Shown here: positions 1-13,500 of the stretch, piece after piece
How positions within the stretch are numbered: the stretch's first letter is position 1
Layout of the letters: each line of letters opens with the position of its first letter
Source of the DNA: Lineus longissimus
Lineage: Eukaryota > Nemertea > Pilidiophora > Heteronemertea > Lineidae
Direction of reading: 5' to 3'
Assembly (NCBI RefSeq): GCF_910592395.1
Contig: NC_088308.1
Location: 24,135,501 to 24,199,500 of the forward strand
DNA: 64,000 nucleotides
Made by a program: the position numbers and the translations under genes
Notes under the pieces: generated by a model
What the model saw: the letters and a program-made list of their open reading frames with translations, nothing else
What the model was told of the DNA's origin: nothing
Database searches by the model: none

Positions 1-137
1 ATCCCTCATTACCAAGGTAGCAGCTTTAGTCCACTCTGGGTGTTGGGTTGCACATACCCTTATCCAAATTTCTGAACCCCCAAATGTGAAGTGCACACAC
101 AAAATCAGTTCATGCATGCTTTGCAATTTGTTTGCTA

Positions 138-1700
138 ATCACCTCATCAAAAGTAAGTCCCCCCTAAACAATTGATCATAACTTCTAAAGTATCAATGAC
201 AATGCAATGAAAATTGCAGGACATCATGCTACTATACTTTGACACAATGGGTAAAAGTTACAGCGCAATACCTATTGTTACGCATGAATGAGCCTCAATT
301 GAATGAAAAGAGTGCCATTTCAAAAATAACAAAACCTTGTATCTCTTTCAAAATTTATTCTTGTCAAATTACAGATCAATTTCGGCTACTGTCAAACATT
401 TTCAGAAGCTGGTGTATCCACCGTTGCTTCTTATGACTTGTAGGCACCTGTTGCGCATGCTGTGGATCAAGCACCGTATCCTTTGCTGTGGGATGTTAAT
501 CCACTTCTGTTGCAGGTATGCTGCCAAATCGGTCAAGTTCGATTGTTCTGTGATCCTCCGATAAACTCTCCTCTTGAGTTGGTCCCAAAGGTGCTCAATC
601 GGATTCAGATCCGGGGAATTCGCTGGCCAAACCATCCTCTCAATGTTCCCCTGGTTTAAGAACTGGTCAACAACTCGGGCCCGGTGTGGCCGCGCATTAT
701 CATCCATGAACGTAAAGTTGTTCCCGACAGTTGCAGCGAATGGAACCACGTGAGGAACAATGATCTGTCGAAGGTACTCATTGGCATTCAGGTTTCCCTG
801 GATTTGGACAAGATCTGTCCTCTGCCTCTCACTGATCCCAGCCCATACCATCATGCTACCTCCTCCGAATGCTGTGACTGGTTGAACAAAACACTCAGCA
901 TGTTGCTCTCCTCTGCGACGCCACACCCGTAACCTCCCATCAATGTGACGAAGGCAGGCTCTCACTTCATCGCTAAACATCACCAAGGCCCACCGCACTC
1001 TGGTCCATCTCTCATGCCGTCGAGCCCATGCAAGACGGGCTTGCTTGTGACGCAGAAGCAACATCGCTTTTTTTGTCGAGATGTCGGGCACGAAGGCCAG
1101 CAGTGTGGAGTCGCCTTCGGACGGTCTGGCAGCTGATCCCTTGTCGATTGGCGAGAAACATCTGGTCCCGGATCGCAGTAGCTGTCACCGATCGGTTCCT
1201 AAGGGCCGACATCCTGATATGGCGATCGATTCCTTGGGTTGTGATTTTTGGTCTGCCAGTCCTGGGTAGGTCTTTCACCGAAGTAGTCTAGTTGAATTTG
1301 TCTCGCAGTTTCCTTATGGCTTTCGGACATACTGCCATTCTCCGGGCAACTTACTTCACAGGTGTGTTGCCCTGAAGGAGACCAATGGCTATAGCCCTGT
1401 CTTGCTCTGACATTCGTGGCATCTTCAGTACATGTCAAACCAAAACTGAAAGCACGGCCAACACTGCCAGCCGATTTCAGTGTTTAAACCTTGTTGGGCC
1501 AATCTTGTTATTTTTGAAATGGCACTCTTTTCATTCAATTGAGGCTCATTCATGCGTAACGATAGGTATTGCGTTGTAAATTTCACCTGTTATGTCAAAG
1601 TATAGTATCATGATGTCCTGCAATTTTCATTGCATCGTCATTGATACTTTAGAAGTTATGATCAATTGTTTAGGGGGGGACTTACTTTTGTTGAGGTGTT
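138..1700 (-). mobile_element. Tc1-type DNA transposon with long inverted repeats
   Basis: The left end (about 138-332) and right end (about 1503-1700) are near-identical inverted repeats of about 190 bp, bounded by TA at 136-137 and 1701-1702, the target duplication of Tc1/mariner elements. Between them lies a broken transposase on the minus strand. Tc1 elements usually have short or moderate repeats, so these are long. Confidence 0.88.
402..1422 (-). pseudogene. Broken Tc1-family transposase (DD34E)
   Basis: The intact C-terminal part (402 to about 1075) holds the catalytic domain: FSDE, FMDDNARPH and PDLNPIEHLWD, with 34 residues between the second Asp and the Glu, the Tc1 signature. The N-terminal DNA-binding part (starting MPRMSEQDRAIAI at 1422) has two in-frame stops, after TPVK and after KFN, and a frameshift near 1075 before the catalytic part. 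No active enzyme can be made from this copy. Confidence 0.85.
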
Positions 1701-1702
1701 TA

Positions 1703-3028
1703 GTTACAGTTTATTGCTGCCACTTGGCGTTGTTCTCTATATGTAATGCAAACCATTCTTGAAAAACCTTGTTATCAGATAAACGCAACATTATTTCGTT
1801 GGAAGAATCAAACCACACAGTTTTTCTATATTGACGAACTTCCTCCTTTCCCCAAGACTGGTCATCTCGGTAAGTTGGAAGGCCTGCCTGATTTTTGGCA
1901 AGCCAGGAAATCGATTCTCTTGGGTGAGGGTGAAGATACTGGTAAGGAACCTTTGGATCAAGATGGAGAAAGACGACCTCCTCACTCATCACTCATGACT
2001 TTGGACATAGTAAGTGTACTTTTTGTGCACATTTATTATCTAATCAATGATAGATATCTTATTCAAGAGCACTGTGAAATACCATCTCTGCATGAAGGGT
2101 CAGTATCTGAGTCACATACATATTCGAAGAATAGTGCATTAGTCCAAAAGAGACTGTATGCTATAGAGATAGTGTTAAAACCAATCCTGAAATAGTAACA
2201 AAAAGATCGATCCGTGGATGTTGAAGTCAGTAGTTTGCTTGACAATGTGTACAAGTACAAGGACAGTAATAAAGCATTGTTCTCATTATGAAATCTTTAT
2301 TATACGAGCTACAAATATCAGCATTCACATCTCAATGGTATATTTACTGAATTATTGGTAATAAATAACAGTGCAGTGATGATAACAAGGCAGTAATTCT
2401 TATTATTTTACTTCTTGCACGAAATAGACAAGAATGAATAATGATAACCTTTAAGTATTGAATACTTAACACCTCAATATGTTCAATCATGGTTGTGGCA
2501 TTGGAAGGAGTGAAAGCAAAACATTGGTAAAGACAAAGTTGTGTCATCTTTATCAATCATCAAGTACAATCTTGCATAATATGAGACCCAATTCCACCAC
2601 AATTTGTATAAGAAATGGTGGCCTCTCCAAGATATATCATACCCAAATCTCAATACAGTTATAGCTTATATAGGTAAGATGGTATTGTTTGCATTGCTGA
2701 TGAGTAAAAAGAATGGAACGTGTATGGAGAAGGGGTATTATGCTTTCATGGCGCTATCATCATGCCATGTGGAATGTTACCGATATGGAATGCATAGGAC
2801 TTCGATATCATCTTTGCCGCTTGAATGTTAACAGATTTTGTGATTTGTACAATATATGTGTGAAGAATATAGAATATTTTTTTGTATAAATGTTCTGGTA
2901 CAACCTTTGACTAAGTAGTTCCAAAGACTGGACTGGGGACGTAACATACATTCTTGCTTTTGAACTCCGGTCAAAAGACATTAAGAAAAATATATAGCAA
3001 AGTTAGCTGTTCAGCATTTTAACTGTGC
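1703..3028. other. 3' flank without recognised features
   Basis: AT-rich sequence between the Tc1 element and the candidate cadherin poly-A signal. The short open frames here resemble nothing I know, and I see no splice structure. Confidence 0.5.
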
Positions 3029-3034
3029 TTTATT
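3029..3034 (-). promoter_or_regulatory. Candidate polyadenylation signal (AATAAA)
   Basis: An AATAAA hexamer lies on the minus strand about 430 nt past the cadherin stop codon. It would make 3029-3461 the 3' UTR. Other hexamers lie further downstream (for example near 2294), so the choice is uncertain. Confidence 0.35.
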
Positions 3035-3461
3035 TAACGTAAGAAAGTTGGTACATCAGAAGGTAACATTAGATGCAGGATATACACAAGACATTACCAT
3101 AATCAATTTGGTAAATATATATTCCAATGTTTCAGTACCCTTCAAGAATGCAGTAACTGCTTCAATTTCAATGGTTAACAAAGAAATATTGGCAAAAATA
3201 AAACAAACAATCATAAAGCTGCAGTCTTCGGGAAACAAGTTATATAATATCTTTTTGCCAACATTTATATAAATATTGAGAAAATACAAAAATATTCATG
3301 TATACACGTTTGTCTTCGCATGGAACATATCCCGAAACATGGATACTGCCTAAACTTCTCTGCTATGTTTGCAGTGAAGAGTTTCACATGCTACAGAAGT
3401 CCCTTTTGCAATCATCACATAACTCCCACCAACAACAATGGATATCAATGTATCACAGAAA

Positions 3462-4506
3462 CTACAGCCAAGTAAACTCTTCGTTGAAATTACAATCTGC
3501 CGAATTATTGTACGCAGGATTGACAATACCGCCACTCTGGACATAAGGCTTGACAATTATGTCATCTGATGCCCCAAGATCATTCATCAGAGAGTTATCA
3601 CTACTGTTTATCATGTTACTTTTGTCACTGCTGCCAATGATTGTGCCAGCGTCATCCTCGGACATACAGGTGTCAGATCCGTAAAAAACCTCTTGAAATA
3701 TTGAATCAATATTGGTACTCTCCAATTCATTATTATTATTATTGTTCGTGTCTTCATTTGCGTAATTATAAATAGGTGTTACTGAATTCATTGTAATCAT
3801 GCCAGAGTCGTGCGACATAGATGAACTTGCACTACCATTTAAGCGTGATGAGGTTACGGATCCACCAATTTTGTCCCCAGTGGAACGTGGACGAGCGGGT
3901 GTCAACTGTCCTCCCTTGACACTATCCGTGCGGGTCGGAGATCTCTCTACATTCAGGGCTTTATTAGCAGGAGGTAAAGTTGCATTGACCTTTGAAACAT
4001 TTGGTGACGGACCTAAGCTTTTGTTTCCCTTCTGAGATGGACTTGGGCTATTCGCGTCATTATTAGCAACTTTATGGACACTGACTTGAGATGAGTGCAA
4101 AGCTTTGTTACCATTCATGTGATAGCTGCTGACACTTGCACTTGTCTCATCTTGAGATGAATTCACATCCCGGCTATCATTCATGCAATAGCTAAGAACA
4201 CTAGCGCTCGTTTCATCGTCACTCGTCGTTATCCTGGGTATGCCAAGCCTTGGTCTGTCTACATCGAGTCCTTCAACTTCAGACATAGGAACAACCTCAG
4301 TCCCTGGTACTAAGTCATTTTCGCTTCGAGTGACAGTAGCAGTAACAGGCACAATATGCAATGGTTGGACACGACTTCTTTGAGATACAGCATCGTAATC
4401 AGTCGATGACTCAAATATTTCTTCAAATTCTGTTGATTTGTCTGTTAGCACGGACTCTTTTCTCTTCTTGGTCTTGGATTTCTTTCGCTTGGGACGTTTA
4501 TTACGT
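3462..4506 (-). CDS. Cadherin final exon: distal cytoplasmic tail and PDZ ligand
   Basis: The exon starts after a TTTCCAG acceptor and ends at TAG (3464-3462). It encodes about 347 residues: a polybasic cluster at 3908-3923 that could bind lipid or act as a nuclear signal, a Ser/Asn-rich low-complexity region with an Asn run, a VNPAY motif, and the C-terminus EEFTWL. Thr at -2 and Leu at 0 fit a class I PDZ ligand, as at the C-terminus of CDH23. Confidence 0.88.
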
Positions 4507-7500
4507 CTGGAAAGAAATATTGAAAACAGGCACTTACTAGTAAGTCGATTATTTATAAGTGCTCTAGCTGCTAAAAACAAACACATTTCTACCAAATCTT
4601 AATGCTTATAATGGAATCACTGGATGATACTTGATTCAAAGGAAAATTAGAGTATTTTTATGTAAGAATCACTGAGATAAAATCATGCTCGCAAAATTTA
4701 CGATAATGTTTCTTATTGGTAAGCAGTCGGAGAGTAGTCAAAATCAAATTTCTTTGTCTAGTCTAAGGTGTCTTACATATAGAATAGAAATTGATACATC
4801 CCTATACGTAGTGGTTGTCTCACCTAACTCTGCTTGAGTGGAGCTGCCATTTTGGTCTACATTTTAGCTGCACTATGACGATATTTGTTGAGACAACAAA
4901 TACCTCTAGTTTGGTATTAGTTCCTTAACGTAAATGCATTATTTCATTTAAAAAAAAGATTTTCACGAGAGGATCTACAACAGTAGTTAAGCAGGAGCAA
5001 ACAATGCTATGGATGTTGGGAAAAAAATATTGGGAAAGTTTCAGAAAATGTTTCATCAATTTATTTCATTATGTGGATATGAGCATATAGAATTTTGCAA
5101 TGTCGACTCACTGCATGAAGTTACTGTTCAATAATTTGTCAGCATGCATTCTATCTGAGCTAGAGCAAAGATTAGCAAGTTTCAAACGTGCAGAAGCGAA
5201 ATGAAATTAGGCGCCTTTTCTTAGTTTGCAAAAGTATAAATAAGTGTACAACTTGATATCATATTGTGCCCCAAAATAGAAGAGTTTCTTAGTATAATAT
5301 AGTCTCTTGTTGACTTACACCAAAGGACGCCTATAGCTAGAGGAGAAGGAACAGGAACTTAAGGTGGAAAATCTGAAAAAAATGTGATATATGTAGTGCC
5401 AGACTCGAGAAGAACCCCCGTTATCCGAAATACTTCTTCAAATTTTAAAATACAGAACACATAACGATTTATAGGTTTCTTTGAGGCTTTGTATGGAAAT
5501 TACGATTTAATATTTCAAGGTGTTCATCTGGTCATAATCTTAATTATTTTGGTGTTTATGGTGCTCAGACAATTACATATTCTAGCAGGACGCACTACAG
5601 TGTAATACAAAGTTGATGCAAAGTTTTGTTAAATATATAAACTGTAGATCGTATATACGCATGTGATTAAAGCATTCGGGTTATGAAAAATATGGATGAC
5701 TTATTGTTTGTAAAAGGTTAGAACACAAGCACAGACACACAACATTAAATCTTTTATTCAAACTGTAACCTGAAATGGTAAGCTTTGTAAGTAATATTGC
5801 TAACGGGTAGTTAGTAGCGGGGGGGGGGGGGCTATAAAAAGATAAGATGTGTCTAATCTATGATGGCAGGTTAAAGCTACAAAGCAGGAGGATCTAAGAT
5901 CCTAGAGAAGGGTTCCTAGAATCCGTTAGTACATGACTGTATACCTCATGGTCAGCATTTTGTCTCCACCTCTTGACACCAGATGCTGTTACCTAAAGTC
6001 AAATGGTAGATGTAGTGTTAGTAGAAAATATGTGCTTGCAAACTAAATGATATTAGTACAAAATGAAGTGATAGTATTACCATTCATTTTCCTCCAAAAT
6101 GTATGCATTCATTCACCACTTTAAGTGTAATCTACTTGACATAAACTCTAACTCTAACTAGTCCACGACTCAATCAGGATATTGGTACCTTAGCTTGGCA
6201 CAACATGATTTATCATACTGATAACGATTTGGTAAACTTGAAAAAATCTTTACTATAGTACGTTTCAGTTTAGTGTGTAGGGTAAAGATCTTGATAAAGA
6301 TACAGTTTTTGATGATAAAACAAAGCAATACACAACAGTTCTAAGAGAGGGAAGTTGTTAAAATCAAAAATAAATTGGTGGAACATTTTAGACCCCTTGG
6401 CAAGTTCTTGCTGTTTTCATGATTTACCTAGTTATATAAACGTAAAGGGAGCCGTAATGAATAGCATTAACCCAAACTTGCTGAAAATAAGGTTGCGTTA
6501 AATTAATCATCTCACCTGACTTTAATGGGACATTAACAACTGGGGTGCGAGCAACAACGTCGGGTATGACAACATCGACAGAATCATTATAACACGACTC
6601 GAAGCCATGGTTAATACGGTGTTTTCTTTTCCTTTTTCCTTTTTTAAGCGGTTTAAGCTTTTTATGCCTGCGATATAAAGTAACCAATTGATGAAAATTT
6701 GAGTTAGTAACTTTTGTGCTTTTTGACATGCAGGATGTGTTTCACAAAAGGGTTTCAGTTTAGGCAATCTATCAGTACACAATTCATAAAAAGGGGCTGC
6801 ATAAGTAGTGGCACTGTCATACCTATTGTTACAAAGCGTCCTCTGACTCATGGGAGTCATGATGGATTGCCTTAGAAGAAGATTATGGAACATGCAGGGA
6901 AATTATCTGAGATTTGACAACCATTTTTTTGTAAATTCACTGTGAAATGATTATACCATCACCAATGGATGAACCAGTGAGCCACCACCATGCCAAATCT
7001 TAAAAAAGAAATTTCTGGCTGGAATGTTATTCCAATTACTATCAAACAGAATATAATGAAAAAGTTGTATTTCGTGCTTTAAACAGAGGTGGGGTTGGAT
7101 AAAGTCATCCATGTTGCATATCATGTCATGCTAAGTTATAGAAAAAGGTTGATATCTTGAGCAAAAGTGCTTACGTCTTGGTTGAAAAAGCAAGAAAGGG
7201 TTGACGAGGATTTTAAGCACAGTACGCCACATGAGAAATTGAAAACACCTCATTCCAAAAAAATATGTATGATGTTACCTTCATATCACAGTTCTGTGAG
7301 CAACAGGGGAATAAACAAAATGTGATAGTGTGAACTACAGGAAGGTACTTTACTTGTGGAGAACACTAGACTAGGGGTAAGGAGAACTTGGGCAGCTTTC
7401 CTGTGCAAAGTGACATTAGAGAGGATTTCTAAAACCAAGGCTATTTCGAGTGATTATATTGGCGATTGAAAGATACCCTAAAATAACAAGCAACTTTTGC

Positions 7501-10500
7501 AATAGCCTGCGAACTACATTCTAGCCATTGAGGTGTCTGTTATCTCAAGGAGGAAAATCGTGATGCATGAAAAACGGTCGTCTAATACTATTACTGAACA
7601 GTGAAAATGAGGGATCTATGATCTACTGTATGTTTTAGTGTCATGTTTACAAGGAAAATGAAGGATCTATGATCTATCGTATATCTAAATAAATATTAGT
7701 GCTAGAAGTCATCCTAAACAGTGTTGTTCGATGGCTCTTTATTGTAGTTGCATTCACTAATGGGGCCTAGATTGCAATAGTCCTGTCATTAAAGCAAGTC
7801 TGATAGACCTTCAAAATAAACAGATAACTGTTAAAAAATCAAGCAACTACACGTAGTGCTCTCACTAGAACATTTGGCAACGTAACTAAATCTATATACT
7901 ACAACCACATATAAACATGCAGAGTGTGAAATACATAGTCAGCGCCACCAAGAGCTTGATAGTTCCACATAGAGGACGACTTACACCGGTATTTCGCCGT
8001 TTGTGCCTTGAATGATGGAGGTCATGGAGGTAGTAGTAGAAAATAAGGATTCGCTTTGGGCAGTATCTGGTTCGTTGACAATGATCATGGGATTACCATC
8101 CTCGTCACTGATAGGTGCAAAGAAAATGAAGAAGGATATTTAGAAAACTAAGAACTGCATCTCCTCGAGGTTCTATCATGGCCATGTCTTCTACTTTAGT
8201 TAGTAACCAAGCAGAGAATTATTCTATTTCTTCTGATCAATAGTTAGACACCATATATTTAGACAAGCTGTTCCTTGCAAATCTTCCAATAACCTTTAAT
8301 CTCAATTGACACAGTTGAAGCAAACTATAACCTGTTTCTTGCAGTAGGTTTACCATGGACTCTTGCAAAGAAGCAGTGCACCTGCTGAAATATCTTTAGA
8401 TCACAAAGCCCTTAACCTGTAAAAAGCTGAGCAGACTCAACCCTATTGCACATATATCATGAAATATTTGTCTTGCCTGAGGTATTACATCGCCTCACCA
8501 TATTGGTTTAGATAGGCCCTGTATAAAAGCTGCCTCACCGGTGATTTGTTTTGTTGGTTACCAAATGTTTGTCATAACAAAATGACATTGTTGGTTGAAA
8601 AAAACCAAGCTGATCATCGTCAACACCATCTCACATAGGGGCAGTATTTCAACTGAAGACATGTTAAGATAATTGGTTACTTGTAAAGTAATAGTCCAAA
8701 CAAAGTTGATTAGTAGCACAATCTATTCTAAGGGAATCTAGCACAAGTGGTTATTGACAAGAAACTTCTATAACTTTAGGTCCTGTAAAATCAAATCTGA
8801 TACGTCAGTTTTAGAAAGTAAAGGGTGCAATTGATAGCAACAGTTCTTTGAATTCCACCTTGAACAGGAACAGTCAATTATGTATAGCTAGAAGAGAACA
8901 TGCAAATGAGGGAGCATAGAGGCTGGGGGTTTTAAAAGGACCTTTCGGATCCAGGTTTAGTGGGTTCAGCTACTCTAGTCACTGCAGTTAGGGCCGACAC
9001 CATACTGAGTTAATCCTCACATAACACACTTCAGACTTACATATTTGTTGAAAGAACATCACTATTATCGGACAAATATGGCTCATGACTGCTGATGATG
9101 ATGTTGCCAGGATTTGTGATTTTAATAGCACCATTAGAAATGACATCATCCTTTAATGTGGTGTCATCACTAGAGTTTGGAACACGAATAGAAACCGTAT
9201 TATGATACCCATCAATGTCATCGGTATCTGTAAAATCATTTTGTATTACAAGAGCATCTGTATCCTTCACATAGATAATACGAACATCGTCTGAATGGAT
9301 ATTATTTGTTTCATGTGTTTCACGTGTTCTGGCGTCATCATTAGAATGAAGCGACGTCTCGTGGGATCGTGTTGTACCAGCCTGAGACAGCGCTTCATCA
9401 AGCAGATTCATGACCATTATTTGTTCCTCAAATAGTGCTTGAGATGCTGTTCTGAATGGAGCAGAATTATGACTGAAAACAAATAGATCATACTTATTTG
9501 AAAAAGTCCAAATCAACACTTTAAAACGTGCTCAACTTCCCCACTTCAGATTGCATTGTTTAACACAAAATGAAAGAATATTCACGTAATCACGTTATAA
9601 ACCTCAGTAACTGAAATGACTGAAAATAATTGACAAAATATCGACCTAAATGTTATTGCCTTTGTCATCTGGAGTTGCTAGGTGCCTCAGGAACAACAGG
9701 TCCTAAAAGAAGAAAACACCACTTCAAGTCATCACTTACTTCACAGTCTCTGAGGTCAAAGAACCATTCACCAGAACTTCATGAAAAAAATATGAAACAA
9801 CATTAATCCATCTTAGGAATATTTTTGAAGAATCTATAAATTACATGGGGTTCCACTGTAGCTTTCAATGACTGCATTGTATCTAAATTGTTCTCTCTTC
9901 AAACGAATCTTTCGGCACGATTCCCCCGCCAGAGCCCTGAACTGTGTTCTTCTGGCTAAGTGGGCCTCTGGCGCTGGGTGCACAAAGGGCACCCTTCTGG
10001 ATTCTGTAATCGATCTCGGCTTGGCGCCCGCTTCCCTAGCGTTTTCTCCTCGGTGTCGCTCGACTGACCGTCCGGCTGTCCCCGCTGCAGAGGATGGGAT
10101 TGCGGACTCATTACGTGGTCTCCTCCTCAGCAGCGGGTACGACACGAGGGGTTCAGCCGAGCACACCATGGTCAGATTACTTACACGGGTGTTTTGATTC
10201 AACTTGATAGGTTGTACATGTAGTTTTAAACTTGTAAAATATTTGATTCTCCTAAACTGGAGGTTTTAATAAAAAAAAAAAAAAAAAAAAATATATTCTG
10301 CAATTTAACTTGACAATTAAGAGCTCCGTTTGCTGTCCTTTCCATCTAAATTCTGAAATCAGCTTGATCTAAATTCTGAAAGCAATTCATTAAAATTATT
10401 ATTTTACAAGAGTTTTGAATTGCCAATGCTGATGGTCTTCGGGAACCTTGCTGTTTTATACCTAAAACAATATAAAATGCACAATACAAATATTCTTAAC

Positions 10501-13500
10501 AACACAGTTGTTACATGGGGGCTTCAGTGATGTTACCTGTCATTGTCAAATGCAAGATGGTTTGAAGAGAGAGCTTTTCTTGTGATTTTTTTAAAACCTA
10601 TATTTGTTACTAGGGATAGTCACTACTTACATTTGTAATGGTTCACCATTTTCATCATCAGCAGTTGACTCTGCATACAAAGGATTAGCCAGGAAGACAC
10701 CACTTTCTGAGCCAGTCTTATTCAATGTTCGAGATAGAAGCATGGCATTCTTGTGCTTCTCTGCTTGTCTTCTGAAATATCAAATGAATAGATTCAGTCA
10801 ATAATAGATCCTAGTCATTGGCTTTGTAAATATTGCATTTATGGTTGGAATGGTGATGGTGATAATTCTGAGGTCTCTGGGATAAATTGTGAGACTATTT
10901 TTACTAATTAGCGACTGGACATGACTTAATATTGTCATAGACTATAACTTACTTTCTCCAAGAGTGGTAGACAACAATAATGCCTAAGATACATCCGATA
11001 ACAATAACCATTCCGAGGGCCATGAGGGCTGCCTCTGCCGTTCTGATTGAGTATGACACCTTCTTGACCGAGATGTATTGGAAATTGGTCCCCTCGATGC
11101 TGAAGCGTTTCCAGAGCTCTTCAATCGCGGCGTTCTTTTCAACAATTTTTCTGAAAGAGAAGCACGACAATGAGTGAGAATTTATATGCGATGGCACAGT
11201 TAATGATAAACTTAGGTTAATTATAGAGCTACCTTAAGAATAAGCCTGACTTTTATCACTTACCTTCTCAAAAATTCCTTCCGCACAATAGTGTTCCTCA
11301 GAAGATTCACAGCGTAGAAGTACATATCAGTCCTGAAATAACGAAACAGCTCTTGGAAAAAAGCGTGTGGTCATGCGAATGGGGTTGTAGTGTTGGAATA
11401 TCTTGTTGACAACCGTGGTCCTTCTTATCCAAGGATGGTATTGCTATCAACATAGTACGTTACCTACACTCAGCTTTAAAAATTTTAGTCAATTAATCAA
11501 AATAAAGGGATTCGGTCAGTTAAAGCGATTTCATAAATATGTCAATTAAAACTGCTGAGACTCACTTTGATACATCTACTCTTGTTTCTCCTGAGCCTAC
11601 ATTTTCAACATGGGGCTCTAGCTTCTCTGCTCTGACCTCGTAGCCAAGGATCTGACTAAGATTGCTGGAAAAAGAGGAAATAAATTATATAAATGGACGA
11701 TAGGGTGTAAATTGGAAAAAAAACTAGGAACGTAGAGGCGTAAACGGTACCATGTAGATATTGTTTACTTACCCGATGATTTCATCCTGTTTGTCCCTGA
11801 ATCTGTTTGGTGATATATTCGCAACAAGGATGGTCTGTTGGCTGTCAGACAATACACTTACCTGAAAATAATTGAAAGAAGTGTCGTGTTATACTATTCA
11901 TCATCATCATCATCATGTCCCGCAGCTGTTATACCATTGGGGCGACGCTGCATGCATGACTACTTGGCACCATAGGGATCGGTCCTCTGCAAGGCGGAGC
12001 AGGTCCTCTGTTCTACGTCTGTCCAATCTTTTATGTCATCCATCCAGATCCTCTTTGGGCGCCCTCGCTTTCGCTTTCCCTCAACTGTGCCCTGCAAGAT
12101 CGTAATTGCCAGGGTTCCCTTGGCTCTGGTCACATGGCCAAACCATCTCAGTTTCCTCTTCTTGGCAACTGTCAACAGGCTGTCGTGACGTCCTCTGACC
12201 TGGATGTTGGTGGTGTGTGACGTGTAGTGGATGTTTAGAAGCCTTCTGTAGCAGTTTAGCTCGAACGCGTTGATGCGTTTCTCAGTCTCGGTGTTCAGCG
12301 TCCATGACTCAGCAGCATAGAGGAACACCGAGATCACCAATGATCTTAGTAGGTGAAGCTATGACTACATAGAGATGTTCCTATCTCGCCAAATCCTCTT
12401 CAGTCTTGCCAGGGCTGCTGTAGCTTTGGCAATTCGAACCTTCACCTCCTTCAGTGATGTCCCATCTTCTGTTTGAGGTATACGAAATCTGACACTTGCT
12501 CCAGATGGTAGTCCCTTATGCACACATCTATCTGCTCCTGGCCGCCAGATACCATGGTCTTTGTTTTCTCCAGATTGATCTCCATACCATATCTGCCGCT
12601 AGTCTTGTCTACTTTGTGGGAGTGGTCAATCTGGTTCTTCGGTGAGCCATGCAGGAGGTCGATATCGTCAGCGAATCTAAGATTGCTTATCTCTCGACCT
12701 GAGATCGCCAATGGGGACTCTAGTTCGGTGCACGCCTCTGCCATGATGTTCTCGAGGAATATATTGCATAGGGTTGGTGAGAGGAGACCGCCTTGTCTTA
12801 CGCCAACGGTGGTTGGAAAGCAATCGCTGAAGACTTCTCCAACTTGGACCATGCTCCTTGATGCTGCATGTAGTGCCTCGATACAGTTGATAATGCCAGC
12901 GCTGATATTGTACCTCCTCAGGACTGCCCACAAGCCTTCCTGCCAGATTCGATCAAAGCATTTCTTGTAATCTACAAAGTTGTGGTACACAGGTTTGCCC
13001 AGCTGTCTGTATTTCTCACACAACACCCTTAGATTGAATATCTGTTCTGCTGTAGATCGGCCTTTACGGAATCCGGCTTGCTCCTCAGATAGGATTGCCT
13101 CAGCTTGCGGTTGCAGGCGCTTGAGGATCACCTTCAGCAAGATCTTACTCGGGTGGCTTATCAGGTTGATGGTCCGGTAGTTGTTGCATTTACGTAGATT
13201 TCCTTTCTTCGGTATAGGAATGACGATGGATGTTGTCCAGTCCTTAGGCCAATTCCCGGTCCCAAACACTTGGTTGCATATCCTAGTATATGCCTTGATC
13301 ACCGTTTCTCCACGCTTGCAAGGAGCTCTGTAGGGATGTTATCAATTCCCGGTGACTTGCCAAGCTTCAGACTCTTCAGAGCTGCTTCGACTTCGCTCTC
13401 CAGGATTTCGGGGTCTGGATCAACCTGTTCTGTCATCTTGTCCTGGAGCTCTTGGAGAACCTCCTGCTCGGCTGTAATTTGGTAGTTGTACAACTCAGAG

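Noticed and set aside
1028-1291. Plus-strand open frames over the Tc1 element
   Set aside because: They are antisense to the transposase pieces and resemble no protein.
4820-4880. Possible small exon before the final cadherin exon
   Set aside because: Weak acceptor, no recognisable product, and the main chain is complete without it.
5819-5831. Run of 13 G followed by CTATAAAAAG, resembling a TATA box
   Set aside because: It is intronic in the cadherin gene, no open frame follows, and homopolymer runs are common in this sequence.
5949-6000. Possible tail exon encoding SGVKRWRQNADHE
   Set aside because: It has splice-like ends, but the phase fits neither the main chain nor the start of the final exon. 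One acceptor choice gives an early stop.
12518-12970. Plus-strand open frames over RTE copy 1 and the matching ones in copy 2 (25896-26348)
   Set aside because: Mirror images of the reverse transcriptase reading, kept only because the copies are similar.
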